Positions 37,017 through 46,377 are shown, counted from the stretch's first letter. The stretch is DNA of 64,000 bases from Curtobacterium caseinilyticum (GCF_030363035.1 NZ_JAUCMN010000008.1:62001-126000); one strand, 5' to 3'. Notes: generated from the letters alone by a model not told the origin. Numbers and translations are program-made.

Positions 37017-38159
37017 TCAGTCGTCCTCGCCGAGCAGTTCCTCGCGCACGCGCCGGATGTCCTCGAGCAGCGCCCCGATGAGCACCCAGTGCCGTGAGTT
37101 CGGGCGGACGACCTCGAGCGGCGCCGTCAGTGCGGGCTCCGACGTGTCGGGTTCCGCACGATCGGCCCCGACGATGCCGTCGCGCTCCGAGTGGTGCAAC
37201 CGGGTCGCCTCGACCCGCGCGCTCAGCGCTCGGACGTCCGCACCGATCCGCGCGACCTCGGTCGCGATGCTGCCCACCACCGGATCCGCGCGCAGGTCCG
37301 GGGCGGTGTTGTCCCGGATCGCCCGCGTCATCCCGGTGACCCGGGTGACGAGCACACGCAGGTGCTCGGCGACCGCCGTGTCCCGCTCGAGGATCGTGCG
37401 GTGCCGTCCGCCGCGGGGGTTCATCGTCAAGGACTCGCCTGCGGCGGTGAGGGAGGCCTCCGCTCGCGCGTGCTGCTGTCGGAGCGCCCGGGCCTGCAGG
37501 AGCGCGTCGTGCCAGCGTGCCTCGTCCCAGCCCTCGGTGAGCCCGATCGCGATCCGCTCGAACGCCGCCGCCGTGTCGCGTGCGAGTCGCGCCACGGCCA
37601 GGTGCGCGGGTTCGAGCAGGACCGGCGGCACGATGACGGCGTTCACCGCGAGTGCGACGACCGCACCGATCACGGTCTCCAGGATCCGGTCCGCTGAGTA
37701 GTTCGGTGTCACGACCCCCGCGGTCAGCACGAGCATGCCGCTGATGCCGACCTGCGTGGCGGACGTCGGGGTGAGCCGCAGCGCCCAGCTCAGCAGGATC
37801 GCGAGCACGATGACGACGAGCACGACCCAGACGGCGTCGCCGAGCAGCAGGTGGAAGCCGGTGGCCAGCACGACGCCGAGCACCACGCCCGCACTCCGCT
37901 CGAGCCCCTTGACGAAGGACTGGTTGATGCTCGGCTGCACGACGAGCAGCGCGGCGATCGCGGCGAAGGTCGGGAACGGCCCGTCGATGAGCAGCCGGCA
38001 GAGCAGCACCGCCGCGACCACCGCGACCGCGGTCTTGACGACCTGCAGGAACGGCGTGCGGGCGGAACTGCGGAGGCGCGCGACCGGGTTCACGACGACC
38101 ACGGTAGCCACGAGCCGCACGCCGAGCCGTGCACGATGGCGACGAAACCGCTCCGGCAC
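37017..38159 (-). CDS. FUSC-family membrane protein
   Basis: Membrane protein (up to 380 aa) of the FUSC / aromatic acid exporter-like superfamily. The N-terminal half has about six TM helices (from LQVVKTAVAVVAAVLLCRLL), with GPFPTFAAIAALLVVQPS and the paired LERSAGVVLGVVLATGFHLL typical of the family. The C-terminal half is soluble and helical (charged, coiled-coil-like). The start is uncertain: GTG 38159 is the longest reasonable choice, and GTG 38093 (VNPVARLRS) is another. Substrate unknown. It is divergent from the phosphotransferase gene, only 14 bp apart if 38159 is right. Confidence 0.82.
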   Translation of the reverse strand: MPERFRRHRARLGVRLVATVVVVNPVARLRSSARTPFLQVVKTAVAVVAAVLLCRLLIDGPFPTFAAIAALLVVQPSINQSFVKGLERSAGVVLGVVLATGFHLLLGDAVWVVLVVIVLAILLSWALRLTPTSATQVGISGMLVLTAGVVTPNYSADRILETVIGAVVALAVNAVIVPPVLLEPAHLAVARLARDTAAAFERIAIGLTEGWDEARWHDALLQARALRQQHARAEASLTAAGESLTMNPRGGRHRTILERDTAVAEHLRVLVTRVTGMTRAIRDNTAPDLRADPVVGSIATEVARIGADVRALSARVEATRLHHSERDGIVGADRAEPDTSEPALTAPLEVVRPNSRHWVLIGALLEDIRRVREELLGEDD

Positions 38160-38173
38160 GGTTGACTGGTCCC

Positions 38174-39418
38174 GTGTGGCCCAACCACGAGCGTGTCATC
38201 CCGCAGGCCTTCGCCGGCTCCGGGACCTCCGTCGTCGCCGCACGTGCCCACTCGGTCGAACCGTCGGGGAACGGCTACCTCTACGGCTACGAGGTCGACA
38301 CGGTCGACCGCACGGGGCAGCGCGCCACCGTCCTGACCTACGTCGACACCGGTGGCACGCACGACCAGAACAGCGCGATCGTCACCGACCCGTCCACCGG
38401 CGAGGCCGTCTCGGTGTGGGCCTACCCGAACGACCCCGGCCTGCCCGTCCTGCCGCAGGTGACGTACCGCGACGCCGTCGCCGAGCTCCTGACCGGGCTC
38501 GGCATGCCCGTGACGGACCCGACCCTGTCGGTCGCCGCGTACCGACCGGGCAAGCGCGCCGTCGTCCGCGTCGACGCCCCGGAGCGCACCGTCTTCCTGA
38601 AGATCGTCCGGCCGCACCGGGTCGCGCCGATCGTCGAGTCCCACGAGCAGTTCGTCACGGCCGGTCTGCCGGTGCCACGGGTGCTGTCGAGTCGCGGGGA
38701 CGGCCTGCTCGTGCTCGAGCGGATCCGCGGGGTGCCCGCAGGCAGCCGCATCACCGAGATCGCCGACGACCCGCGCTTCGTCGCCTCGCTCGCCGCACTG
38801 ACCGGTCGCATCGCGACGGTCCCGATGACGCAGCAGGCCCGCGCCGACGCAATGGACCACGCCGACTGGCACCGCCGCACGCTGGTCGCCGCCCTGCCGC
38901 AGGACGCGCAGGAGATCGACGAGCTCTACGACGCCATCGGTCGCCGCTCGATCGGCTGGGGGAGCGCGACGAAGCAGGTCGTGCACGGCGACCTGCACCT
39001 CGAGCAGGTCTTCGTCGACGAGGACGAACCGTGGCGCATCTCCGGCCTGCTCGACATCGACACCGCCGGGTGGGGCTTCCCGGTGCGGGACATCGGCGCC
39101 GTCGTGGCGCACCTCGTCGTGACCGGTCTCTGGCACCGGTCCCGAGGAGACGCCGAACGCGGCGCCGCGGCCGAGCGGCTCGCCGACGCGGTCGCGCGGG
39201 ACTGGGTCGCACGGAACCCCGCCGAGGCCGCCCGGATCGGCCCGGCCATCGGCGCGCAGCTCCTCGCACATGCCGGCGGTCAGGCCACCACCGGGTCGGC
39301 GAACGGCATCCAGACCGCGCAGCAGCTCCTGGCGGCGACACGTGCGGCGCTCGCCGAGGCCTCGCCCACCGTCCCGTCGGACCGCATGCTGCGTCCACGG
39401 TCCGCGCCGCAGGCCTGA
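38174..39418 (+). CDS. Aminoglycoside phosphotransferase-fold (APH/choline kinase-like) protein
   Basis: Kinase-fold protein of 414 aa. The C-terminal half has the Brenner-type motif VVHGDLHLEQVFVD near residues 270-283 and GLLDIDTAGWGFPVRDIG, which holds the metal-binding Asp. The usual Asn of HGDLHxxN is Gln here. An N-terminal portion contains VDAPERTVFLKIV, with a nucleotide-binding Lys. The substrate may be a sugar, amine or small metabolite; antibiotic resistance should not be assumed. The GTG start at 38174 has no Shine-Dalgarno site. Confidence 0.8.
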   Translation: MWPNHERVIPQAFAGSGTSVVAARAHSVEPSGNGYLYGYEVDTVDRTGQRATVLTYVDTGGTHDQNSAIVTDPSTGEAVSVWAYPNDPGLPVLPQVTYRDAVAELLTGLGMPVTDPTLSVAAYRPGKRAVVRVDAPERTVFLKIVRPHRVAPIVESHEQFVTAGLPVPRVLSSRGDGLLVLERIRGVPAGSRITEIADDPRFVASLAALTGRIATVPMTQQARADAMDHADWHRRTLVAALPQDAQEIDELYDAIGRRSIGWGSATKQVVHGDLHLEQVFVDEDEPWRISGLLDIDTAGWGFPVRDIGAVVAHLVVTGLWHRSRGDAERGAAAERLADAVARDWVARNPAEAARIGPAIGAQLLAHAGGQATTGSANGIQTAQQLLAATRAALAEASPTVPSDRMLRPRSAPQA

Positions 39419-39448
39419 TCCGCACGATCGGTCGTGGTGCCCGGCACC

Positions 39449-39490
39449 GGACGGGAGGCGCGTGGCGGCGGCGACCCGTGCCTCCCGTCC
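39449..39490. repeat. Family B palindromic repeat, copy B1
   Basis: GGACGGGAGGCGCG (39449-39462) and CGTGCCTCCCGTCC (39477-39490) form a hairpin with a 14-nt loop, 31 bp after a stop codon. Further copies are at 48925, 56486, 59446 and 62481. A terminator role fits the position. Confidence 0.8.
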
Positions 39491-39610
39491 GTCCGCTGGT
39501 CGCGTCCGCACCGTGCCGGTCGCGGTGCAGCGGGTGTCGGTCCGGCACGCGGTCCTGTCGGCGCGACGCGCGCGGGTCGTGTCGACTCGCCTCCGTCGGT
39601 GGGTCCGGAG

Positions 39611-39946
39611 TAAACTGTGCCCAGCACGCACCGTGTCGTTGCGTGCCGCGTCGATTCCGGACGCGGCGGTCGGTCGCTTGACCGACGTGGGGACGCGGGT
39701 CCGTGGTCGTCCGACGGGCACCACGTGCGTGGAACGGCGCCGGATCCCGGCGCGGACCGTCGTGTCGGGCACCCGAGGGGTGCGGGCGCGGACGGACCGC
39801 GGGACTCCACCGGACGTCCCACGAGGGGACCGGCGAACCAGCGGGCCAGGGTGGCCCGTGGGACCGGGGTCGCGCCAGGCGCCGGTCGAGGACTTCCCGC
39901 CACGACGGCGGCTCGCCCGTGCGGAACGGGCGGAACAGGAGGAGCG
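39611..39946 (+). promoter_or_regulatory. Promoter and ~325-nt structured leader of the SNF2-type helicase gene
   Basis: TAAACT (39611-39616) is a good -10 element. From the expected start near 39623 to the TTG at 39947 there are about 325 nt. The open frame here is Arg/Gly-rich shadow-like sequence without family features. Several potential hairpins are visible, such as GGTCGCTTGACC near 39673-39684 and CCCGTGCGGAACGGG near 39917-39931, the last just before the AGGAGGAG ribosome site. The leader may be regulatory RNA. The rest of the 39419-39610 gap holds only repeat B1. Confidence 0.45.
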
Positions 39947-42073
39947 TTGGCTCGATCAGGCACCCGGCGAGCAGCCGGCGGGACGCGGACCGCGTCGCGT
40001 CGGACGCGGCCGCTGGACAACGACGGCGTCATCCCCGTGCTCGCCCGCGCCGTGCGCGAGGTCGAGGCGGCCGCGCAGCGCGGACCGCTGAAGGCATCGA
40101 ACCGGTCGAAGTTCCAGGCCGTGGCGCTGCTCATGCGCGAGGAGCGCGCGCGGGTCAAGGCGGACCCCGAGCTCACCGACGCGCAGCGCGCCGAGCAGCT
40201 CAAGCGGCTCGACGGCGTGGCGACGATCCTGGCGAAGACCGCCGCGCGCGACACCAGCGTCATCCAGCTGCTGACCGAGGAGGCGTCGGTCAGCGAGGCC
40301 ACGCGCACCGCCAAGCGCGACATGATGATCGCCGGCGGCATGGAGCTGCAGCCGGAGGACCTCGTGATCGCGGCCGAACCGGCGCCGGTCACCGAGACGC
40401 CGGTGCGCTCGGTCCTGCCGCAGCCGGTCGTGCAGCGGCAGCTCGCGAACCCGTTCCTGCCGCCGGACTTCGCCCTCGCTGACCAGCCGGTCGCGCACCC
40501 GCGCCGCCTGGCGAACTGGGAGCTGTTCGGACCGCTCTTCAAGTCGTTCGAGTACGGCGCGGGCGGGGGAGCGGCGTCGATGCCGCTGCCCGAGCCGACC
40601 TCGCTGCACTCGCGGTCCGGCACCACGCTCATGAAGCACCAGGCGGAGCTCGTGGCCGCGGCGGCGCAGGGGCACCGCTCGTTCCTGCTCGCCGACGAGC
40701 CGGGCCTCGGCAAGACGGCGCAGTCGCTCCTGGCCGCCGATGCCGCCAACGCCTTCCCGCTGCTCGTCGTCGTGCCGAACGTCGTCAAGACCAACTGGGC
40801 CCGCGAGGCCTCGCGCTGGGTGCCGAACCGCACCGCGACGGTCATCCACGGCGACGGCGACGACCTGGACGGCTTCGCCGACATCGTCATCGTGAACTAC
40901 GAGATCCTCGACCGGCACGCGGGCTGGCTCGGGAACTTCGGCTTCAAGGGCATGGTCGTCGACGAGGCGCACTTCATCAAGAACAAGGAGTCCCAGCGCT
41001 CGCGCTTCGTGCTGCAGATCGCCGAGCAGATCCGCTCGAGGGTGTCCTCGCCGCTCTTCATGGCGCTGACCGGGACGCCGCTGATCAACTCCGTCGAGGA
41101 CTTCCGCACCATCTGGGAGTTCCTCGGCTGGATCGACGACAAGAAGCCGCGCGCGAAGCTCATGAACGAACTCGAGGACATCGGCCTGACGCCGGCCGAC
41201 CCCGGGTTCTTCGTCGAGGCCCGCAAGGCCGTGATCGACCAGGGCATCGTCCGACGCCGCAAGGTCGACGTGGCCGCGGACATCCCCGCGCGCCGCATCG
41301 CCGACATCCCCGTCGAGCTCGACGGCGAGGAGGGCCGCTCGATCCGCGACGCCGAGCGTGAGCTCACCGCGAAGCTCGTGCGCCGCTACCACCAGGCGCT
41401 CGACGCCCGCACCGGGCAGGACCCGGTCGTCGGCATCGACCACAAGCTCGTCCGCCAGGTCGCGCGGTGGGAGCTCGAGGACCAGGATGCCTCGTCGACG
41501 GGCGAGAACGTGTTCTCGATGGTCCGGCGGATCGGCCGCGCCAAGGCACAGCTCGCGGCGGACTACGCGGCGCAGCTCGCGTCGAACGTCGGCAAGGTCG
41601 TCTTCTTCGCGAAGCACCTCGACGTCATGGACCAGGCCGAGGAGGTCTTCGCCCGCCGTGGTCTGAAGACCGCCACGGTCCGCGGCGACCAGACGCCGGC
41701 GCAGCGCACGGCCGAGATCGACGCGTTCGTGAACGACCCCGACGTCGCCGTGATCGTCTGCTCGCTCACCGCGGCGGGCGTCGGCCTCAACCTGCAGGTG
41801 TCGTCGAACGTCGTGCTCGCCGAGCTGTCGTGGACGAGCGCCGAGCAGACCCAGGCGATCGACCGGGTGCACCGCATCGGCCAGGAGGAGCCCGTGACCG
41901 CGTGGCGCATCATCGCCGCGCAGACGATCGACACCAAGATCGCCGAGCTCATCGACTCGAAGGCGTCCCTGGCCGCCCGCGCGCTCGACGGCTCCGACGA
42001 GGAGGTCGTCGACTCGGGCGACATCCAGCTCGACGCGATGGTCGCACTGCTCGAGGACGCACTGACGCGCTGA
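39947..42073 (+). CDS. SNF2/DEAD-box-type helicase
   Basis: Superfamily 2 ATPase (708 aa from the chosen start). Motif I is FLLADEPGLGKTAQS, motif Ia LLVVVPNVVKTNW, motif II VVDEAHFIKNK (DEAH), motif III ALTGTPLINS; the second lobe has KVVFFAKHLDVMD, SLTAAGVGLNLQ and QAIDRVHRIGQE. This is the SNF2 group, so it likely remodels protein-DNA complexes or anneals DNA. A helical N-terminal region of ~200 aa has no known domain. The start TTG 39947 follows AGGAGGAG; the spacing is tight, and later GTG codons are alternatives. It ends at a strong terminator. Confidence 0.9.
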   Translation: MARSGTRRAAGGTRTASRRTRPLDNDGVIPVLARAVREVEAAAQRGPLKASNRSKFQAVALLMREERARVKADPELTDAQRAEQLKRLDGVATILAKTAARDTSVIQLLTEEASVSEATRTAKRDMMIAGGMELQPEDLVIAAEPAPVTETPVRSVLPQPVVQRQLANPFLPPDFALADQPVAHPRRLANWELFGPLFKSFEYGAGGGAASMPLPEPTSLHSRSGTTLMKHQAELVAAAAQGHRSFLLADEPGLGKTAQSLLAADAANAFPLLVVVPNVVKTNWAREASRWVPNRTATVIHGDGDDLDGFADIVIVNYEILDRHAGWLGNFGFKGMVVDEAHFIKNKESQRSRFVLQIAEQIRSRVSSPLFMALTGTPLINSVEDFRTIWEFLGWIDDKKPRAKLMNELEDIGLTPADPGFFVEARKAVIDQGIVRRRKVDVAADIPARRIADIPVELDGEEGRSIRDAERELTAKLVRRYHQALDARTGQDPVVGIDHKLVRQVARWELEDQDASSTGENVFSMVRRIGRAKAQLAADYAAQLASNVGKVVFFAKHLDVMDQAEEVFARRGLKTATVRGDQTPAQRTAEIDAFVNDPDVAVIVCSLTAAGVGLNLQVSSNVVLAELSWTSAEQTQAIDRVHRIGQEEPVTAWRIIAAQTIDTKIAELIDSKASLAARALDGSDEEVVDSGDIQLDAMVALLEDALTR

Positions 42074-42150
42074 CGCGCGCCGCGCTGCTGCGGGCCGCGC
42101 TCGCGCGCTGACGCGCGTGGCGTCGCGCGCAGCTCGCACCCCGGAACGAA

Positions 42151-42180
42151 CGACGCGCCCCGTCTCAGCGGGGCGCGTCG
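42151..42180. terminator. Bidirectional terminator
   Basis: CGACGCGCCCCG (42151-42162) pairs with CGGGGCGCGTCG (42169-42180) over 12 bp with a 6-nt loop, between the convergent helicase and mycoredoxin genes. Confidence 0.85.
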
Positions 42181-42201
42181 TCCGTCGTGGGGTGCAGTGC
42201 G

Positions 42202-42474
42202 TCAGACGCGCGACTGCACCTCGGCCAACGAGGGGTTCGTCGCGGTGCTGCCGTCCGGGAACACCAGGGTCGGCACGGTCTGGTTGCCGCCGTTCACCTC
42301 GGCGACGAGCTCGGCCGTGCCCGGGGTCTGCTCGATGTCGACCTCCCGGAAGGGGACGCCCGCCTTCGTCATCTGGTTCTTCAGCCGGGCGCAGTAGCCG
42401 CACCAGCTCGTCGTGAACATCGTGACGCCGCCGGCCTCGGGCACGAACGCGTCGCGGGTGATCGTCTCGCTCAT
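42202..42474 (-). CDS. Mycoredoxin/glutaredoxin-family protein
   Basis: Small thioredoxin-fold oxidoreductase (90 aa). The redox motif is CGYC in FTTSWCGYCARLK, and the cis-proline loop is QTVPTLVFPDGS. In actinobacteria this family (mycoredoxin) reduces mycothiol mixed disulfides, and the sequence fits; the mycothiol link is family knowledge. I chose ATG 42474 (MSETITR); a GTG at 42480 adds two residues. Confidence 0.9.
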   Translation of the reverse strand: MSETITRDAFVPEAGGVTMFTTSWCGYCARLKNQMTKAGVPFREVDIEQTPGTAELVAEVNGGNQTVPTLVFPDGSTATNPSLAEVQSRV

Positions 42475-42534
42475 GTCCACAGGCTAACCCCGCCGGTTCG
42501 GGGAACACCGGTGCGCACTGGTAGACAGGAGCGC

Positions 42535-44067
42535 GTGACGCACACCCACCTCGAGATCGAGCGCACCTACGACCTGCCCGAGGGCGACGACCTCCCGGAC
42601 CTGATCGGCGTCGGCAGCATCGCACGCACCGAGCACCAGGAGCCGTTCGTCCTCGACGCCACCTACTGGGACACCGAGCGCTACGACCTGGTCGCCTCGC
42701 GCGTCACGGTCCGCCGACGCACCGGCGGACCCGACGCCGGCTGGCACATCAAGCGCTCGTCGTCGGACACTGTCCGGCACGAGCAGCACTTCCCGCTCAC
42801 CGAGGACGCCGACACCGTGCCGGACGAGGTGTTGGCCGCGCTGTTCACCGAACGCCGCGGACGAGGGCTCCACCCGGTCGTCCGGATCACGACCACGCGC
42901 ACCGTCACCCGCCTGCTCGACGAGGACGACGAGCAGGTCGCCGAGCTCGCCGACGACCGCGTCGTCGCACAGCGCCTCGATGCCCAGGCACCGAGCACGC
43001 CCCGCACCTGGCGCGAGGTCGAGGTGGAGACCGTCGGCGGCGTCGACGAGCAGGTCGCCCACGAGCTCTTCGCGTCCCTCGACGGGCGCTTCGCCGCCGT
43101 CGGAGCCGCCCCGGCGGCCGTCGCGTCCAAGCTGGCGCGCGGGCTGGCAGGTGCACCGGCACCACGCCTCCAGACCGCGGACAAGCCCGAGAAGGGCACC
43201 GCGGCCCGCGCGCTGACGAAGCGACTCAGGAAGCTGCGGACGGCCCTGCTCGGACAGGAGGCCCGGCTCCGCTCCGGCGAGCACGCCGACCTCCGCGAGA
43301 CGGCCCGGACGGCCCTCGACATCGCCGCGGTCCTCGGGTCGTACCGTCCGGCGTTCGCCGGCACCGCGGCCGCGGACCGCGCCGCTGCGGCGGCCGACGC
43401 CCTGGCGGCCGTCACCGCCCGTGCCGCACTCGCGGACTACCTGGTGGAGCGGCTGCCGTACGCCTCGTCGCCCGCACAGGACCTGCTCGTCGACGCGATG
43501 ACCCGGGAGCGCATCCTGGCCGCGACCCGTGAGCGCCGCGCGGTCGCGGTGGCAGAGGTGATGGCGTTCCTGCACGGTGAGCCGTACCTCGACCTGCTCG
43601 ACGCGCTCGACGACGCCGTCGAGCGCCCCGCCCCGACCGCGTGGGCGTTGCGGTCGCCGAAGCACGTCGCGCAGGACGTCTCGGCGATCGAGAAGCCGCG
43701 CGTCCGCGAACTCGTGCGGAGTGCCGTGTCGGACGACGACGAGAGCGTCGGCCTCATCGACCGCGAGGCTTCGGAGCGCGCCGCCACCGAGGAGGCCTGG
43801 CGCGCCGCGACCCGGGCTCGTGCGGCGATGGACGTGCTCGGGGACGACGCGTTCCCGCACGCACTGTGGAAGCGCATCGGTGACGCAGCCGACGTGTTGA
43901 CCGAGCGGGTGCGGTCGCTGCACGCGCTCGACGTGCTGCGGGTGCACTCCGGCATCGCCGAGCGTGGTGGCGAGGGCACGTTCGGCTACGGCGTGCTCGC
44001 TGGGGACCGTGTCCGCCTGGCCGAGGAGTCCTACGACCAGGCCGTGCACGCGCTCAACCGCGTCTGA
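42535..44067 (+). CDS. CYTH and CHAD domain-containing protein
   Basis: 510-aa protein. The N-terminal CYTH domain (about 1-200; HLEIERTYDL, ARVTVRRRTGG-like VTVRRRTGGPDAGWHIK) belongs to the triphosphate-tunnel enzymes that act on polyphosphorylated substrates. A helical CHAD domain follows (from about 220). Signature residues differ: the CYTH ExExK motif is EIERT, and the first CHAD histidine motif has Ala in place of His (ADLRETAR). It may bind or cleave polyphosphate weakly or only structurally. The start is GTG 42535 after AGGAG. It is divergent from the mycoredoxin gene and ends at a terminator. Confidence 0.88.
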   Translation: MTHTHLEIERTYDLPEGDDLPDLIGVGSIARTEHQEPFVLDATYWDTERYDLVASRVTVRRRTGGPDAGWHIKRSSSDTVRHEQHFPLTEDADTVPDEVLAALFTERRGRGLHPVVRITTTRTVTRLLDEDDEQVAELADDRVVAQRLDAQAPSTPRTWREVEVETVGGVDEQVAHELFASLDGRFAAVGAAPAAVASKLARGLAGAPAPRLQTADKPEKGTAARALTKRLRKLRTALLGQEARLRSGEHADLRETARTALDIAAVLGSYRPAFAGTAAADRAAAAADALAAVTARAALADYLVERLPYASSPAQDLLVDAMTRERILAATRERRAVAVAEVMAFLHGEPYLDLLDALDDAVERPAPTAWALRSPKHVAQDVSAIEKPRVRELVRSAVSDDDESVGLIDREASERAATEEAWRAATRARAAMDVLGDDAFPHALWKRIGDAADVLTERVRSLHALDVLRVHSGIAERGGEGTFGYGVLAGDRVRLAEESYDQAVHALNRV

Positions 44068-44112
44068 GCCGAGCGGCCGCAGCGGTCGGAGGGTGGGCGG
44101 GTCCCGCGCTGG

Positions 44113-44150
44113 GCGACACGTCACGGGCTGATCGCCCCGTGACGTGTCGC
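44113..44150. terminator. Bidirectional terminator
   Basis: GCGACACGTCACGGG (44113-44127) pairs with CCCGTGACGTGTCGC (44136-44150), a perfect 15-bp stem with an 8-nt loop, between the convergent CYTH/CHAD and oligopeptidase genes. Confidence 0.85.
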
Positions 44151-44205
44151 TGAGCGCGAGACACGCGGAACCGCGTCGCGCGTCGCCGCCGGGGCCGGGC
44201 TGGCG

Positions 44206-46377
44206 TCAGCCGGCGGCGATCGGCTCCGCGGACGCTGCCGCCGGGTTCACGCCGGCGAGCCCGAGCACGTCGAGCATCCATGCGAGCTCGAACGCACGCT
44301 CGCGCCACGAGTCGTACCGGCCGCTCACGCCACCGTGCCCCGCCGCCATCTCGGTCTTGAGCAGGACGGGCGCACCGACCTCGCGCAGCCTGGCGGTCCA
44401 CTTCGCCGGTTCGACGTAGAGCACCCGCGTGTCGTTGATCGACGTGACCGCGAGGATCCTCGGGTACTGCACGTCGTCGCGGACGTTCTCGTACGGCGAG
44501 TACTCGCTCATGTACCGGTAGACCTCGGGGTCGTGCAGCGGGTCGCCCCACTCGTCCCACTCGATCACTGTGAGGGGCAGGTCCGGGTCGAGGATGCTCG
44601 TGAGCGCGTCGACGAAGGGCACCGCGGCGAGGATGCCCGCGAAGCGCTCCGGTGCGAGGTTCGCCACCGCTCCCATGAGCAGCCCGCCCGCGCTGCCGCC
44701 CTCCGCCACGAGCTGATCCGCACTCGTCCGTCCGGAGTCGATGAGGTGCTCGGCGACCGCGACGAAGTCGGTGAAGGTGTTCTTCTTCGTCAGGGTCTTG
44801 CCGTCCTCGTACCAGCGCCGGCCCATCTCGCCGCCGCCTCGGACGTGGGCGACCGCGAAGACGACCCCGCGGTCGAGCATCGACAGCCGCATCACGCTGA
44901 AGCCCGGGTCGATCGAGTGCTCGTACGAGCCGTAGCCGTAGAGGTGCAGCGGCGCCGGAGCGTCCGCGTCGACGGCGTCGCGGCGCCAGACGAGGGAGAT
45001 CGGGACCTTCGTGCCGTCCGGCGCGGTCGCCCAGTCGCGCTCCTGCACGTAGTCGGCCGGGTCGTAGCCGCCGAGCACGGGCTGGCGCTTGAGGACCGTG
45101 ACCTCGCCGGTCGCCAGGTCGAGGTCGCTCACCTCCGACGGGGTGACGAAGGACGTGTACCCGATCCGGAGCGTCGGCTGGTCCCACTCGGGGTTGCCAC
45201 CGAGGCCCGCGGAGAAGAGTGCTTCGTCGAAGGGGACCTCGTGCGCGTCGCCGTAGCCGTCTCCCTCGATGGGGACGATCGCGACGCGGGGGAGGGCCTC
45301 GGACCGGTACTCGAGCGCCAGGTGCCCGGCGAAGGCGTCCACCGACTCGATGCGGCGTTCCGGGTGGTGCGCGACGACGACACGACGGTCGTGCTCCGAT
45401 GTCGGGTCGTCGGCCGGCACGTCGACGAGCTCGAAGTTCTCGGCGCCGTCGTTGTGCAGCACCAGGAAGCGGTCGCTACCGCCGACGATGGCGTGCTCGA
45501 TCTCGTACTCGACGCCCTCGCGGCGCGGCCACACGACCCGGAACTCGCCGGTCGGGTCCGCCGCGTCGAGGACGAGGGCCTCGGACGTGATCTTCGATCC
45601 GAGCTCGATCACGATGTACTGCGACGACCGGGTCACGCCGACGCCCACCCAGTAGCGGTCGTCGGGCTCCTCGAACACGACCACGTCGTCGGCGGCCGCG
45701 CTGCCGACGGTGTGCCGCCAGATGCGGTCGGGGCGCCACGACTCGTCGACGGTCGGGTAGAACACGAAGCGGCCGGACGGGTCGAAGGTCGCACCGGCGC
45801 CGGTGTTCGGGATCTCGTCGCCGAGCTCGGTGCCGTTCGTCAGGTCACGCACGTGCAGGGTGTAGCGCTCGTCGCCCTCGACGTCGACGCCGTAGACGAG
45901 CCGCGTGCCGTCGTCGCTGATGTCGTAGCTGCCGAGCGAGAAGAAGTCGTGCCCCTCGGCCAGGGCGTTCCCGTCGAGGACGACCGTCTCGCCCGGCAGG
46001 GCTGCGCCGCCCTCGTCGACGGCGGGTGGGGTCCAGTCGTCCGGTCCCGCGATCGGGGCGCGGCAGTGCACGCCGTACTGGCTGCCCTCTGCCGTGCGGG
46101 TGAAGTACCACCAGTCGCCCATCCGCACCGGCACCGAGAGGTCGGTCTCCTGCACGCGGTTCTTCACCTCGGCGAAGATGCGGTCGCGGAGGCCGGCGAG
46201 GTGGTCGGTCTCGGCCGCCGTGTGGGCGTTCTCGGCCTCGAGGTAGGCGAGGGTGTCCGGGGACTCCTTGTCGCGCAACCACTCGTAGTCGTCGACGAAG
46301 TCGATGCCGTGGTGGGTCCGCGTGACGGGCCGCTTGGCGGCGGTCGGCGGGGTGGCCTGGGCGTGCTCACTGCTCAC
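44206..46377 (-). CDS. ptrB: Oligopeptidase B (S9 prolyl oligopeptidase family)
   Basis: Cytosolic serine peptidase that cuts short peptides after basic residues (723 aa, normal). The N-terminal beta-propeller starts with GIDFVDDYEWLRDKESP, and the C-terminal alpha/beta hydrolase has AHVRGGGEMGRRWYEDGK, the nucleophile Ser in EGGSAGGLLMGA (about residue 558), and the late His in AAGHGGVSGRYD. The GTG start overlaps the fic stop by 4 bp (GTGA), so it is in an operon with fic and translated with it. Confidence 0.95.
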   Translation of the reverse strand: MSSEHAQATPPTAAKRPVTRTHHGIDFVDDYEWLRDKESPDTLAYLEAENAHTAAETDHLAGLRDRIFAEVKNRVQETDLSVPVRMGDWWYFTRTAEGSQYGVHCRAPIAGPDDWTPPAVDEGGAALPGETVVLDGNALAEGHDFFSLGSYDISDDGTRLVYGVDVEGDERYTLHVRDLTNGTELGDEIPNTGAGATFDPSGRFVFYPTVDESWRPDRIWRHTVGSAAADDVVVFEEPDDRYWVGVGVTRSSQYIVIELGSKITSEALVLDAADPTGEFRVVWPRREGVEYEIEHAIVGGSDRFLVLHNDGAENFELVDVPADDPTSEHDRRVVVAHHPERRIESVDAFAGHLALEYRSEALPRVAIVPIEGDGYGDAHEVPFDEALFSAGLGGNPEWDQPTLRIGYTSFVTPSEVSDLDLATGEVTVLKRQPVLGGYDPADYVQERDWATAPDGTKVPISLVWRRDAVDADAPAPLHLYGYGSYEHSIDPGFSVMRLSMLDRGVVFAVAHVRGGGEMGRRWYEDGKTLTKKNTFTDFVAVAEHLIDSGRTSADQLVAEGGSAGGLLMGAVANLAPERFAGILAAVPFVDALTSILDPDLPLTVIEWDEWGDPLHDPEVYRYMSEYSPYENVRDDVQYPRILAVTSINDTRVLYVEPAKWTARLREVGAPVLLKTEMAAGHGGVSGRYDSWRERAFELAWMLDVLGLAGVNPAAASAEPIAAG

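Noticed and set aside
38174..39418. Aminoglycoside resistance gene
   Set aside because: The fold matches the superfamily only; no feature links it to aminoglycosides, and its motif Asn is changed.
39611..39946. RNase P RNA, tmRNA or SRP RNA in the helicase leader
   Set aside because: I found no conserved sequence blocks of these RNAs by eye.
39617..39946. N-terminal extension of the SNF2-type helicase to 39617
   Set aside because: The extra 110 residues are Arg/Gly-rich shadow-like sequence, and AGGAGGAG lies just before TTG 39947.
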